A stretch of DNA of 64,000 nt, from positions 22,359 through 86,358 of the forward strand of contig CAMAUX010000020.1 of the NCBI GenBank assembly GCA_945861435.1. The letters are read 5' to 3'. This stretch comes from Chthoniobacter flavus (GTDB taxonomy: Bacteria; Verrucomicrobiota; Verrucomicrobiia; Chthoniobacterales; Chthoniobacteraceae). Within the stretch, counting starts at the first letter, position 1. Every line of letters begins with the position of its first letter. Below are positions 15,779 through 24,442 of this stretch, piece after piece. Made by a program: the position numbers and the translations under genes. Under the pieces are notes generated by a model, which had not been told where the DNA came from, searched no databases, and worked only from the letters and a program-made list of their open reading frames with translations.

Positions 15779-17767
15779 TCAAACGATGTCGACCGGGCAG
15801 GCTGGCAGGGCTTTTAGGAAGGCGCGTCCGTAGCTCTTGGTGAGGATCCGAGGGTCGAGGATGGCGACGATGCCGTGGTCGGTCTGGGTGCGAATGAGGC
15901 GGCCGACGCCTTGGCGCAGCTTGAGGATCGCCTCGGGTAGCGAATACTCGGCAAATGGGTCGCCGCCCTGAGATTCGATGTGCTCGAGGCGGGCTTCGAT
16001 GAGGGGATGGTCCGGCACAGCGAAGGGGAGTCTCGTAATGATGACGTTGGAGAGGGCTTCGCCCGGAACATCGACGCCGCTCCAGAAGCTCTCTGTGCCG
16101 AAGAGGACATGCCGCTGGTTTTTTTTGAACTCAGCGATGAGGCGGTGGCGCGGCATACCCTCGCCTTGGACGATGAGTTTGTAGTCGAGGTCGTCCAGAC
16201 GTTCTCGCATGGCGGAGGCGAGGTTTTGGAGTGCCTTGTGGCTGGTGAAGAGGACGAAGGCGCGGCCCTGACTGAGTTGGACGAAATGTTCGATTTTTTC
16301 AGCGAGCGCAGCCTCGTATCCCGCGTCCCTTGGGTCGGGCATTTTGCGCGTGATGTAGAGATGCATCTGGCGCTGGTAGTCGAAAGGGCTGCCGACTTGG
16401 AGGGAGTCGATCTCGGTGGCGCCGACGCGGTTGCGGAAGTAGGCGAGGTCCTGACCGCCGACGGACAGCGTTGCGCTGGTCATGACGCAGACGTGGTTGT
16501 CGCGGAAGAGGAGTGCCCGCAGGTGTTCCGACACGTCGACCGGGGCGGCGTTGAGGGTGTGGGATTTCTGGGCTTTGCCGGACTGCTCGACCCAGTAGAC
16601 GAAGTCATCAGTGTCCTGCTTGAGGAATGCGGCGAGTGCGGAGCGCGCATCGCGTACGCGGCGCCCGAGGTCTTGAAGTTCGGACTTGGCGGTCTCGTCA
16701 TCGAGGGAGCGAAGGCATTCCACGATGAGTTTCTGCAACTGCGCGAGAGGATTGGTGAGGGTGTCTGGGACAAAATCGGGGGAGCGGACTCTGAACTCGC
16801 GTCCTTTTTTGAATGAGGAGTGAGTGGCTACTTTTTCGAAGAAGGCGTCGGTTTGCTCGAGCAGGGAGCTAACTTCGCGGACTGCGTCGGGGCGGCGCAG
16901 CACTTGGAAGAGACCCTTGTGCGTTTTGGGGTGGTAGAGGCGCTGGAGGGTGTAGCGCAATCCATACTGGGACACCCCCAGGCCGATCTGGCGTGCGGCG
17001 ATTTGTTCGAGGGTGTGGGCTTCGTCGAAGATGACGAAATCGTTGGCGAAGAGGTAGCCGGTCTCGTTCTCCTCAGCCTGACCGGTGCCGGCGAGGTTGA
17101 GGAAGAAGAGGGTGTGGTTCATGACGACCACGTCTGCGGAAAGCAGCTTTTTACGGGCGGCTTGGTATCCGCACTTGGGATTGTGGCTACAGGATTTGGC
17201 GGTGCAGATGTGTTGTTCGCTGCAGACCTGTGCCCACACTTGGGGGTCGGGCTCCACGGCCATGTCGGAGAGCGAGCCGTCGTGGGTGGTCTGGGCCCAT
17301 TCCCAAATGCGCTGGAGTTCGGCCTGCTCCGGGCTGGTGAAGAGCTCACCGGCGTTGGCGAGTGCGCGTTCCAAGCGCATCGGGCAGAGATAATTCTGGC
17401 GCCCTTTCCAGAGCATCGTCTCGAACTCGACCGGCAGGATTTTCTGCAGGATGGGGATGTCCTTGTAGACCAGCTGCTCCTGAAGATTGATGGTGTAGGT
17501 GGAGATGACGGCCTTCTTCTTGTTCTGAATCGCCCACAGGATGGAGGGCAGCAGGTAGGCTAGGGACTTGCCCACGCCCGTACCGGCTTCAACGACGAGA
17601 TGCCGCTGCTGGGTGAGCGCCTGCGCCACGGCAACAGCCATCTCCTGTTGGGGGGCGCGAAATTCAAAGTTGCGCGCCTTCGCCAGCAGTCCATCGGCTG
17701 AGAAAATGGCGCGCACCTGCTCGACGAACTCGTTCAGGGGACCCGGGGTTTCGCTCAAGGAAATCAT
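15779..17767 (-). CDS. dinG: DinG/YoaA-type ATP-dependent DNA helicase (XPD family)
   Basis: A 662-residue superfamily 2 helicase that unwinds DNA 5' to 3', including R-loops and D-loops. Walker A EAGTGVGKS (GTGVGKS at 62-68), the DEAH box in VIFDEAHTLEQIA, SATLSVGG (motif III/IV), VLFGTESFWSGVDVPG and the motif VI segment QGVGRLIRTQTDHG are all visible. Four cysteines between the Walker A and DEAH motifs (in CPMRLER, CSEQHIC, KSCSH and NPKCGY) fit the Fe-S cluster domain of this family. I start at the ATG of MISLSETPGP; the frame extends 25 codons upstream. Its 5' end is divergent from the LptF/G gene. Confidence 0.92.
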   Translation of the reverse strand: MISLSETPGPLNEFVEQVRAIFSADGLLAKARNFEFRAPQQEMAVAVAQALTQQRHLVVEAGTGVGKSLAYLLPSILWAIQNKKKAVISTYTINLQEQLVYKDIPILQKILPVEFETMLWKGRQNYLCPMRLERALANAGELFTSPEQAELQRIWEWAQTTHDGSLSDMAVEPDPQVWAQVCSEQHICTAKSCSHNPKCGYQAARKKLLSADVVVMNHTLFFLNLAGTGQAEENETGYLFANDFVIFDEAHTLEQIAARQIGLGVSQYGLRYTLQRLYHPKTHKGLFQVLRRPDAVREVSSLLEQTDAFFEKVATHSSFKKGREFRVRSPDFVPDTLTNPLAQLQKLIVECLRSLDDETAKSELQDLGRRVRDARSALAAFLKQDTDDFVYWVEQSGKAQKSHTLNAAPVDVSEHLRALLFRDNHVCVMTSATLSVGGQDLAYFRNRVGATEIDSLQVGSPFDYQRQMHLYITRKMPDPRDAGYEAALAEKIEHFVQLSQGRAFVLFTSHKALQNLASAMRERLDDLDYKLIVQGEGMPRHRLIAEFKKNQRHVLFGTESFWSGVDVPGEALSNVIITRLPFAVPDHPLIEARLEHIESQGGDPFAEYSLPEAILKLRQGVGRLIRTQTDHGIVAILDPRILTKSYGRAFLKALPACPVDIV

Positions 17768-17905
17768 TCCATTAAGGCAAGAAAGACGCCAAATTGCTTT
17801 TGCGGTGGTGGCGGTGTCGAGCAAACTGAGGTTTCTTCGCAACCAACGGTCCTGAAGGGCCGCTCTCCGCCTCCCTCAACCACCCCAGAAGTTTTTTCAA
17901 GAACC

Positions 17906-19051
17906 GTGCGTCTTCTCGATCGTTACATTCTCAGAAATTTTTTTGAGCCCTTCTTGCTGTGTTTCCTGGGTTTCATCTCCATCTGGCTGATTGTTGATCT
18001 GAGCGACAACGGGCCAGACTTCATTCAGGCTAGGGCTCCGATCTCGCAGGTGCTGGGTTTTTATCTCATGCAGCTTCCGCAGACCGTGGTGATGTCGCTT
18101 CCGGTGGGGTTGCTTCTGGCTCTGCTTTTCATGTTAAGCAGGATGTCGCGTTCTAACGAGATTATCTCGATTCTCGGTGCTGGACGGAGCGTGCTCCGGT
18201 TTCTGCTCCCCCTCTTCCTCATCGGGATGCTGGTGAGCGTTGGCTGTCTCGCTCTCAACTATGAGATGGCCCCTCACGCTGACGCCTTTCGAAAGGCGGC
18301 TCTCGAGCAGATGAACCCGGATGCATTCAAGGGAAAGAAACCGCGGCAACGTGCGGTGGTAAATGGGTATCTTTTCCGGGACCGCTTAAACGCCCGCACA
18401 TGGTACATCCGGAAGCTGGTGCCGGGGAGCCCGGAGTTTACGGGGGTCCATATCACCCAGCATGACGCCGAGGGGGGCATCCTCCGTAGGTGGTTTGCGG
18501 AAAAGGCGGTCTATCGCCCGGAAGCCGGCTCCTGGGAGCTTCAAAGTGGGTTGGTCGTCGATTTTACGCCGGAGGGGGATGTCGCGAGTTCGGTGCCCTT
18601 TGATCAGTTGACGGTGTCCGACTGGAGCGAGACTCCGCAGCGAATCACGGGGTCGCACGTGCAGGCGCAGGATCTTTCCATTCCTGAACTCCGGGATCAT
18701 CTGGCGGTGAACGCCGATTCTCCTGTGGTCCAGCTTGCGCCGTTTCGCACGTATCTGCTCTATCGATGGGCGCTGCCATGGTCGTGTCTGGTGGTGGTCC
18801 TGATCGCGGCTCCTCTGGGTATCGTCTACTCGCGGCGCGCTGTTCTTGGCGGGGTGGCGGCTTCCATCGGCCTTTTCTTTGCGATGACCTTCACCACCAA
18901 CTTCTGTCTTGCCCTTGGGAAGGGGGGCCGGATCGCCCCGGAGGTTGCGGCTTGGCTGCCGAACGCCCTCTTCGCATGCATCGGCATGGTGCTGTTGTAT
19001 TATCGATCCACCAACCGCGACCTGCCGACGTTCGGTTTCGGGCGCCGATAG
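17906..19051 (+). CDS. LptF/LptG family lipopolysaccharide export permease
   Basis: The 381-residue inner-membrane protein belongs to the YjgP/YjgQ family, which forms the LptBFG transporter that extracts lipopolysaccharide from the membrane. It starts MRLLDRYILRNFFEPF, typical of the family, has three N-terminal and three C-terminal membrane helices, and a periplasmic jellyroll region between them (about residues 125-270). The start is GTG at 17906. Only one permease gene is present here, so its LptF or LptG identity and partner cannot be decided. The next gene begins 10 bases downstream, suggesting an operon. The presence of this family supports a Gram-negative cell envelope. Confidence 0.92.
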   Translation: MRLLDRYILRNFFEPFLLCFLGFISIWLIVDLSDNGPDFIQARAPISQVLGFYLMQLPQTVVMSLPVGLLLALLFMLSRMSRSNEIISILGAGRSVLRFLLPLFLIGMLVSVGCLALNYEMAPHADAFRKAALEQMNPDAFKGKKPRQRAVVNGYLFRDRLNARTWYIRKLVPGSPEFTGVHITQHDAEGGILRRWFAEKAVYRPEAGSWELQSGLVVDFTPEGDVASSVPFDQLTVSDWSETPQRITGSHVQAQDLSIPELRDHLAVNADSPVVQLAPFRTYLLYRWALPWSCLVVVLIAAPLGIVYSRRAVLGGVAASIGLFFAMTFTTNFCLALGKGGRIAPEVAAWLPNALFACIGMVLLYYRSTNRDLPTFGFGRR

Positions 19052-19061
19052 CTCACTGACT

Positions 19062-19556
19062 ATGATCACGGACTGGAGTATTCAATCGAGGGCCCAGCAA
19101 TGTGCGGCCACAGGCGCCCCATTTGTAGAGGGGCAGGCGTTCTACACGGTGCTTTATGATGAGAAGGGGGTGTTCCGTCGCGAAGATCTCAGCGAGGGCG
19201 CATGGGAGGAACGAAAAGCTCTCGAGCCGCTGCCCTTTTCCTTCTGGCGCTCGCGGTACGAGCCTCCTGCGGCTCCGCTTCCTGAAGCACTGGGAAAACA
19301 GACCGCCGAGGATCTTTTGCGCCGTTACATGGCCGATGATGCTCCTGACTTGGGGCGGGTCCGTTTCATCCTTGCCGTGATGCTTGAGCGCAAACGTCTG
19401 CTGAAGGAAGTGGAGACCAAGACGACCAGCGATGGCGGGCTCACGCGGGTCTATGAGCACAGCAAGTCCGGAGAGGTGTTTGTCATTCCCGATCCCCAAT
19501 TGCGCCTCGACCAGATCGCCGAGGTACAGGCGGAGGTGGCCGATCTGCTGAAGTAA
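19062..19556 (+). CDS. conserved hypothetical protein downstream of the Lpt permease
   Basis: The 164-residue soluble protein begins MITDWSIQSRAQQC and has no signal peptide or membrane helix. A segment AATGAPFVEGQAFYTVLYDE resembles the N-terminus of small conserved proteins found in Verrucomicrobia, and a C-terminal region contains VFVIPDPQLRLDQIAEVQAEVADLL. I do not recognise an enzyme motif. The start is the ATG 10 bases after the LptF/G stop; the longer open frame overlaps that gene. The close spacing suggests it is co-transcribed with the permease. Confidence 0.8.
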   Translation: MITDWSIQSRAQQCAATGAPFVEGQAFYTVLYDEKGVFRREDLSEGAWEERKALEPLPFSFWRSRYEPPAAPLPEALGKQTAEDLLRRYMADDAPDLGRVRFILAVMLERKRLLKEVETKTTSDGGLTRVYEHSKSGEVFVIPDPQLRLDQIAEVQAEVADLLK

Positions 19557-19578
19557 TCTACGGCGCGCTCGCTTTCTT

Positions 19579-20691
19579 ATGAGAACATCCCCCTTCTTCC
19601 GTCTTTCTTCCCTCGCGATTCTTGCGGCTGCGGCTGCCTTTGGAATTGGTGAGGTCCGCGCGGCAACGCTTGAGTTGGTGGCAGGCGGCGGTCAGACGGA
19701 GAAAGATGCGGCCGCCCTCTCCTGTCGCCTGAAGGAGCCTTTCGGAGTGGAATTCCTCCCCTCTGGCGAAATGCTCGTCGTGGAAATGACCTCGGGAAAC
19801 CGCGTTCTCAAGGTGGACCGTTCTGGAATTCTCACACAGATCGCAGGGACAGGGGCCAAGGGGCTTTCGGGCGACGGAGGGCCTGCACTTGGCGCCAGCT
19901 TCAACGGCATCCACAACCTCGCGGTTACTCCGGCGGGGGACATTCTGTTGTGTGACAGCTTTAACAACCTGCTGCGGGGTGTCGATGCGCGCACCGGCAT
20001 CATCCGCACTCTTGCGGGAGGGGTGGGTGCTGGAGCATCCGCCGCGGGAGCCACAACGAATAGCGAGCCGGCATTGGATGCGCGTTTCAGCACGCTGATC
20101 CAGATCGCCCTCGAGCCCTCCGGACGGCACCTCTTGATGGCCGATATCGGTCATCGGCGCATCTGCAGACTGGACCTTGCGAGCGGCATGATCGAGACCG
20201 TCGCTGGAAACGGCCAGCGCGGCGTGCCCTCGGATGGCGCTCCCGCCCGGCAGGCGCCGCTGGTTGACCCTCGCGCAGTGGTGGCCGATGGGGCCTCCGG
20301 ATTCTACATTCTCGAACGCGGTGGCAACGCCCTTCGCCACGTCGATGCGGCGGGAGTCATCCGGACGGTGGCCGGCACTGGAAAAGCGGGCGATTCCGGC
20401 GATGGCGGTCCGGCCCTCCAAGCCACCTTCAATGGCCCCAAGCACCTCTGTATGGACCGGGACGGATCGGTATTGATTGCGGATGCTGAGAACCATGTCG
20501 TGCGTCGGTATTCACCGGCGACGGGGATGGTCACGCGGGTCGCGGGTACTGGCAAAGCAGGGATGGGTGCCACTGGTGGGGAACCGCTTCAGACTGCGCT
20601 CAGGCGGCCGCATGGGGTGACGGTGGGTCCCGACGGGATGCTCTACATTACCGATAGCTATAACGACCGGGTGCTCAGGCTGGTGCCTTAA
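19579..20691 (+). CDS. secreted NHL-repeat beta-propeller protein
   Basis: The 370-residue protein has a signal peptide (LSSLAILAAAAAFGIGEVRA) and about five to six NHL-type repeats: motifs such as GDGGPALGASFNGIHNLAV, GDSGDGGPALQATFNGP and HGVTVGPDGMLYITDSYNDRVLRL recur, with AGTG turns. NHL propellers usually bind ligands or proteins; some are lyases, but no catalytic residues are recognised. It starts 23 bases after the hypothetical gene at 19062-19556 and may be the last gene of the LptF/G transcription unit. Confidence 0.88.
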   Translation: MRTSPFFRLSSLAILAAAAAFGIGEVRAATLELVAGGGQTEKDAAALSCRLKEPFGVEFLPSGEMLVVEMTSGNRVLKVDRSGILTQIAGTGAKGLSGDGGPALGASFNGIHNLAVTPAGDILLCDSFNNLLRGVDARTGIIRTLAGGVGAGASAAGATTNSEPALDARFSTLIQIALEPSGRHLLMADIGHRRICRLDLASGMIETVAGNGQRGVPSDGAPARQAPLVDPRAVVADGASGFYILERGGNALRHVDAAGVIRTVAGTGKAGDSGDGGPALQATFNGPKHLCMDRDGSVLIADAENHVVRRYSPATGMVTRVAGTGKAGMGATGGEPLQTALRRPHGVTVGPDGMLYITDSYNDRVLRLVP

Positions 20692-20798
20692 TATCGACGC
20701 TTTTGCCCTTGGGCATTCATATGAGCGGTTGCACCCCAGCTTTTTGCTGTATTAAGATTTCTCAACTAGTAGATGAGCCGCGATTTAGAGCTTAATTC

Positions 20799-21668
20799 AT
20801 GACAACGATCACTCCGGAAGTTGAACGCCGGCTGGCGGCTACGGTTGAAAAAATGCCCGCTTTTCCCAAGAGCGTGCAGAGGATCATCGAGCTGACGCGC
20901 GACATCAACTGCCAGCCCAAGGATTTGGTGGGGGTCATCGAAAAGGATCCCGTGATGACGGTGAAGATCCTGCGAGTCATCAACTCGGCCTTCTACGCCA
21001 TGCCCTCCAAGATCAATTCGGTGGGCCAGTCCGTGATTTACCTCGGACTCAACACGATCAAAAACCTCGCCCTTTCCTTTGCTGCAGTGGGCATCCTGCC
21101 GCACTTCGACACCGAGCACTTCAAGGTGGAAGGATATCTGCTCCACTCGCTTGTGACTGCGGGGATTGCGAGCCGTCTCGCCAAGAACTATGCACGGGGG
21201 GAGATAGAGGCCAGCGACTGTTACATCGCCGGTTTGTTACATGACTTTGGCAAGGCCGTGTTCGCTCAGTTTATGACGGCTGAGTTCGTTAAGGCGCTGG
21301 AGATAGCTAATGAGCGGGGCATCTCGCTGCACGAGGCTGAGGCTGAGATCATTGGTGCGGACCACGCTTTCGTGGGGGCCATGCTCACCACCAAATGGCA
21401 GTTCTCCCGCCCGATGGTGGAATGCATCCGGGACCATCACTCCTTGGAGGCTGCGCCGAACCCGATGCGCGATTGTTTGATTGTGGCCAACCAACTCAGT
21501 CGCAAGTTTGCCATCGGCACCAGCGGACACGTCTGGCGTTCCGAAGAGAAGGTGGCTGCTCCCCATCGGTTTGGGGCATCTTTCGACGATATCTGCGCGC
21601 GGCTCGGTGAGTTGGATGCGATTGTGAGCGAGGCTCAAACCTTCGTTCAGGTGGGGGGTGGCGAATGA
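20799..21668 (+). CDS. HDOD domain signalling protein
   Basis: The 289-residue cytoplasmic protein is one HDOD domain: LPAFPKSVQRIIELT-type start (here MPAFPKSVQRIIEL), DPVMTVKILRVINSAFY, SVGQSVIYLGLNTIKNLALS and a degenerate HD region (GLLHDFGKAVFAQ with HD retained) followed by the AIxxxHH-like segment DHHSLE. HDOD proteins act in bacterial signal transduction, often linked to cyclic nucleotides or stress, and generally lack catalytic activity. Its stop overlaps the next gene by 4 bases (ATGA), so it is translationally coupled to the MBL-fold hydrolase. No receiver or output domain is fused. Confidence 0.93.
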   Translation: MTTITPEVERRLAATVEKMPAFPKSVQRIIELTRDINCQPKDLVGVIEKDPVMTVKILRVINSAFYAMPSKINSVGQSVIYLGLNTIKNLALSFAAVGILPHFDTEHFKVEGYLLHSLVTAGIASRLAKNYARGEIEASDCYIAGLLHDFGKAVFAQFMTAEFVKALEIANERGISLHEAEAEIIGADHAFVGAMLTTKWQFSRPMVECIRDHHSLEAAPNPMRDCLIVANQLSRKFAIGTSGHVWRSEEKVAAPHRFGASFDDICARLGELDAIVSEAQTFVQVGGGE

Positions 21669-22552
21669 AAGTGCGTTTCTGGGGGGTGCGTGGCTCGCTC
21701 GCGGCGCCAGGGCCCGCCACCCTGCGTTATGGTGGCAACACCACCTGTATCGAGGTGCGCACAGAGGACAACACGATCATTGTTTTGGACGGTGGCACCG
21801 GCATTTTCCCACTGGGCCACAGCCTCCTGCGCGAGATGCCGCTCACCGCGCATGTGTTCATCTCCCACACCCACTGGGATCACATCCAGGGCCTCCCGCT
21901 CTTCGTGCCGATTTTCATCCCCAAGAACGTGATCCGGATTCACGGACCCTACGACATTGTGGCCGGGTCTGGGATTGATCAGGTGATGAATGTCCAGCTC
22001 CAGTACAGCTACTTCCCGGTCCGCGAGGCGGAGTTGAGGGCCACGCTCGAGTACGAGACGCTCACGGTCGGTCAGCCCGTCCAAGTGGGCGATTCTACGG
22101 TCACGGGTCACCTCCTTAATCATCCGGTGGTCAACCTCGGTTACCGGATCGATTCCGGCGGGCGTTCCATGTTCTTCACCGGGGATCACGAGCCCTACTT
22201 CAACATCTACGACCCGGAAGATCCCGAGTATCCGGCTTATCAGGCGATGCTGGACGAGAAGCAGTGTTTATTCGAAGACTTCATCCGAGGTGTGGATCTC
22301 CTGGTGGCTGATTCCGCGTACACCATCTCCGAGTATCCCTCCAAGCGGGGCTGGGGGCATGGGACTTTTGACAGTGTTATCCAGCTCGGCCTCAAGGTCG
22401 GCGCGAAGCGCATCGTCTGTACCCACCATGAGCCCACGAGGAATGACGATGCCCTTGAGAAAGCGTTTCAGGAAGCAGTCGAGCGGTGCTGCCCTTCAAG
22501 CGGCGGTCCGGAGGTCATGCTCGCCCGGGAGGGCCTCGAGCTGACGTTCTAA
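21665..22552 (+). CDS. MBL-fold metallo-hydrolase (phosphodiesterase-like)
   Basis: The 295-residue protein has the metallo-beta-lactamase fold: MKVRFWGVRGS start, LDGGTGIFPLG, the metal motif H68-T-H70-W-D72-H73, GHLLNHPVVNLGYR, FFTGDHE and the C-terminal CTHHEP. The GVRGS opening and the layout match MBL-fold phosphodiesterase-like proteins often linked to cyclic nucleotides or phosphoribosyl cyclic phosphates, but the substrate is not determined. It overlaps the HDOD gene by 4 bases, strongly suggesting a joint signalling function. The longer stop-to-stop structure is normal for this class. Confidence 0.9.
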   Translation: MKVRFWGVRGSLAAPGPATLRYGGNTTCIEVRTEDNTIIVLDGGTGIFPLGHSLLREMPLTAHVFISHTHWDHIQGLPLFVPIFIPKNVIRIHGPYDIVAGSGIDQVMNVQLQYSYFPVREAELRATLEYETLTVGQPVQVGDSTVTGHLLNHPVVNLGYRIDSGGRSMFFTGDHEPYFNIYDPEDPEYPAYQAMLDEKQCLFEDFIRGVDLLVADSAYTISEYPSKRGWGHGTFDSVIQLGLKVGAKRIVCTHHEPTRNDDALEKAFQEAVERCCPSSGGPEVMLAREGLELTF

Positions 22553-22590
22553 AGTGCGGCGCCCCTGTCTGGGATATCGCTGCCAATGTG

Positions 22591-22610
22591 CCTCGGTGTG
22601 CCTCGGTGTG
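22591..22610. repeat. short tandem 10-bp repeat
   Basis: CCTCGGTGTG occurs twice in a row (22591-22600, 22601-22610), with a partial third unit on each side (ATGTG before, CTCC after). It lies in the 184-base gap before the ABC-F gene. Probably slippage; no function proposed. Confidence 0.6.
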
Positions 22611-22736
22611 CTCCTAGGTGCAATGGCTCGCCTGCCCCGCGTATTCGTTGTCGCGGGGACATGCCATCACAACGCATGGACACCGCTGCCATTCGCGCGT
22701 AGTTAGGTCCGCTTCCACGATCCCGCGCTCTTCCCC

Positions 22737-24344
22737 ATGCTTACCATCCGCGACCTTAAGAAATCCCACGGAGGCAACGTCCTCTTCGAGAACGCTGCAC
22801 TCCAGGTGAACTACGGCGAGCGGGTTGCCTTGGTGGGGCCCAATGGCGCAGGAAAGAGCACGATCTTCTCCATCATCCTCGGGCGCGACCAACCCGATTT
22901 CGGCACGGTGGAGCGCGATGCGTGGACCATGGTCGGTTATCTGCCCCAGGAAGCTGAGGCTGTCGGTGACGAGACCGTTCTGGATATCGCCACCGGGCGT
23001 GCGGGCGACCTCGCAGCCCTCGACCGGACTCTGCGTGAACTGGAGACCGCCGGTGACGTTGACGGGCCGCAATACCTCGAGGCTCACGCAAAGCACGAGG
23101 CGCTCAGCGATCCCAAGGTCGAGGCTCGTGCCAAGAAGATGCTCGCCGGCCTTGGTTACAAGGAGGCCGACTTCGACCGCCCCGCGCGCAACATGAGCGG
23201 CGGCTGGGTCATGCGCGCCCATCTTTCCCGGTTGCTGGTGATGGAGCCCGATCTGCTCATGCTTGACGAGCCCACCAACCATCTCGACCTCGTCTCCCTT
23301 CTCTGGCTGCAGAATTACCTCAAGACCTATTCCGGTGCCGTCCTGCTCATCTCCCACGACCGTCAGTTCATGGATGAGTTGATTGAGAACGTGTTCGAGA
23401 TCTCCGAGCGTCGTCTGCTCGAGTGGAAGGGGAATTACAGTGCCTACATTGAGCAGCGCGAGGCTGCCTATGAGCGTCAGGCGGCTGCCTATAAGAACCA
23501 GCAGAAAGAGATCGCCTCCCTGCGCGAGTTTTATGACCGCTTCCGCCAGGTGGCTTCCAAGGCCTCTCAGGCCATGAGCAAGCTCAAGCAGATCGAGCGC
23601 ATGGATCTCATCGAGAAGCCCACTCCGCCCAAGAAACCCTTCCGCTTCATGATCCCGCAGCCCGTGCGCAGCGGGGCGAAGGCGGTCTCGCTCGAGGACA
23701 TTCACATGGCCTATGGACCGGTTCAGGTTTACCGGGGCCTGAGTCTGGACGTGGAGCGCGGCGAGCGCACGGTCCTCGTCGGCCCCAATGGCTCTGGCAA
23801 GAGCACCCTTTTGAAGATCCTCGCCGGCGAACTGGAGTTTCAGAAGGGCACGCGCAAGCTCGGGCTCAACGTGAAGATCGGCTACTTCAGCCAGCATCGT
23901 GCCGCCACCCTCGATCCGGACAAGAACGTCCTCCAGGAGGTCATGGATGCCGCACCCACACTCGTGGAGAACGAGGCCCGTGGAATCCTCGGCAGCTTCC
24001 TCTTCCGCAAGGACGACATTTACAAGAAGACGGGAGTGCTCAGTGGTGGCGAGAAGACGCGCCTCAACCTCATCAAGTTCCTGGTCGATCCGCCGAACTT
24101 GCTGCTGATGGACGAGCCGACAACGCACCTCGACATCCACACGGTCGAGAGCCTCATCCTCGCCCTCGAACATTACGAGGGCACTCTGGTGTTCATCTCC
24201 CACGACGTGCATTTCATCCGCAAAATCGCCACCAAGGTGATCCACGTGAACAACGGAACCGTCACGGCCTATCCGGGCGGTTACGACTATTTCCTCGAGA
24301 AGACCGGCGGCTTCGAAAACGAACGCGCCGCCCTCACCAACTGA
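22737..24344 (+). CDS. ABC-F family ATPase
   Basis: A 535-residue soluble ABC protein with two nucleotide-binding domains and no membrane segments, as in the ABC-F family that acts on ribosomes. Domain 1 has GPNGAGKST, MSGGWVMR and MLDEPTNHLD; domain 2 has GPNGSGKST, LSGGEKTRLNL and LLMDEPTTHLD. Between them is the linker with a charged helical region (QREAAYERQAAAYKNQQKEI) like the P-site tRNA interaction motif. Length and order match Uup/YbiT/EttA-type members; which subfamily is not certain. The start is the ATG of MLTIRDLKKS. A 543-codon antisense open frame overlaps this gene and is rejected. Confidence 0.95.
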   Translation: MLTIRDLKKSHGGNVLFENAALQVNYGERVALVGPNGAGKSTIFSIILGRDQPDFGTVERDAWTMVGYLPQEAEAVGDETVLDIATGRAGDLAALDRTLRELETAGDVDGPQYLEAHAKHEALSDPKVEARAKKMLAGLGYKEADFDRPARNMSGGWVMRAHLSRLLVMEPDLLMLDEPTNHLDLVSLLWLQNYLKTYSGAVLLISHDRQFMDELIENVFEISERRLLEWKGNYSAYIEQREAAYERQAAAYKNQQKEIASLREFYDRFRQVASKASQAMSKLKQIERMDLIEKPTPPKKPFRFMIPQPVRSGAKAVSLEDIHMAYGPVQVYRGLSLDVERGERTVLVGPNGSGKSTLLKILAGELEFQKGTRKLGLNVKIGYFSQHRAATLDPDKNVLQEVMDAAPTLVENEARGILGSFLFRKDDIYKKTGVLSGGEKTRLNLIKFLVDPPNLLLMDEPTTHLDIHTVESLILALEHYEGTLVFISHDVHFIRKIATKVIHVNNGTVTAYPGGYDYFLEKTGGFENERAALTN

Positions 24345-24442
24345 TTCCCGTTGAGATCCAGGGCGGTTCCTGCTGCCGCGCTTTCATGGTTTTGGATGGC
24401 GTGGATTTGCCAACGCCCGTTCAATGCGGTCGCCACCCCTTC

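Noticed and set aside
22614..24245. 543-codon antisense open frame across the ABC-F gene
   Set aside because: It is an out-of-frame shadow of GC-rich coding DNA; the plus-strand gene has two complete ABC motif sets and the antisense product shows no domain.
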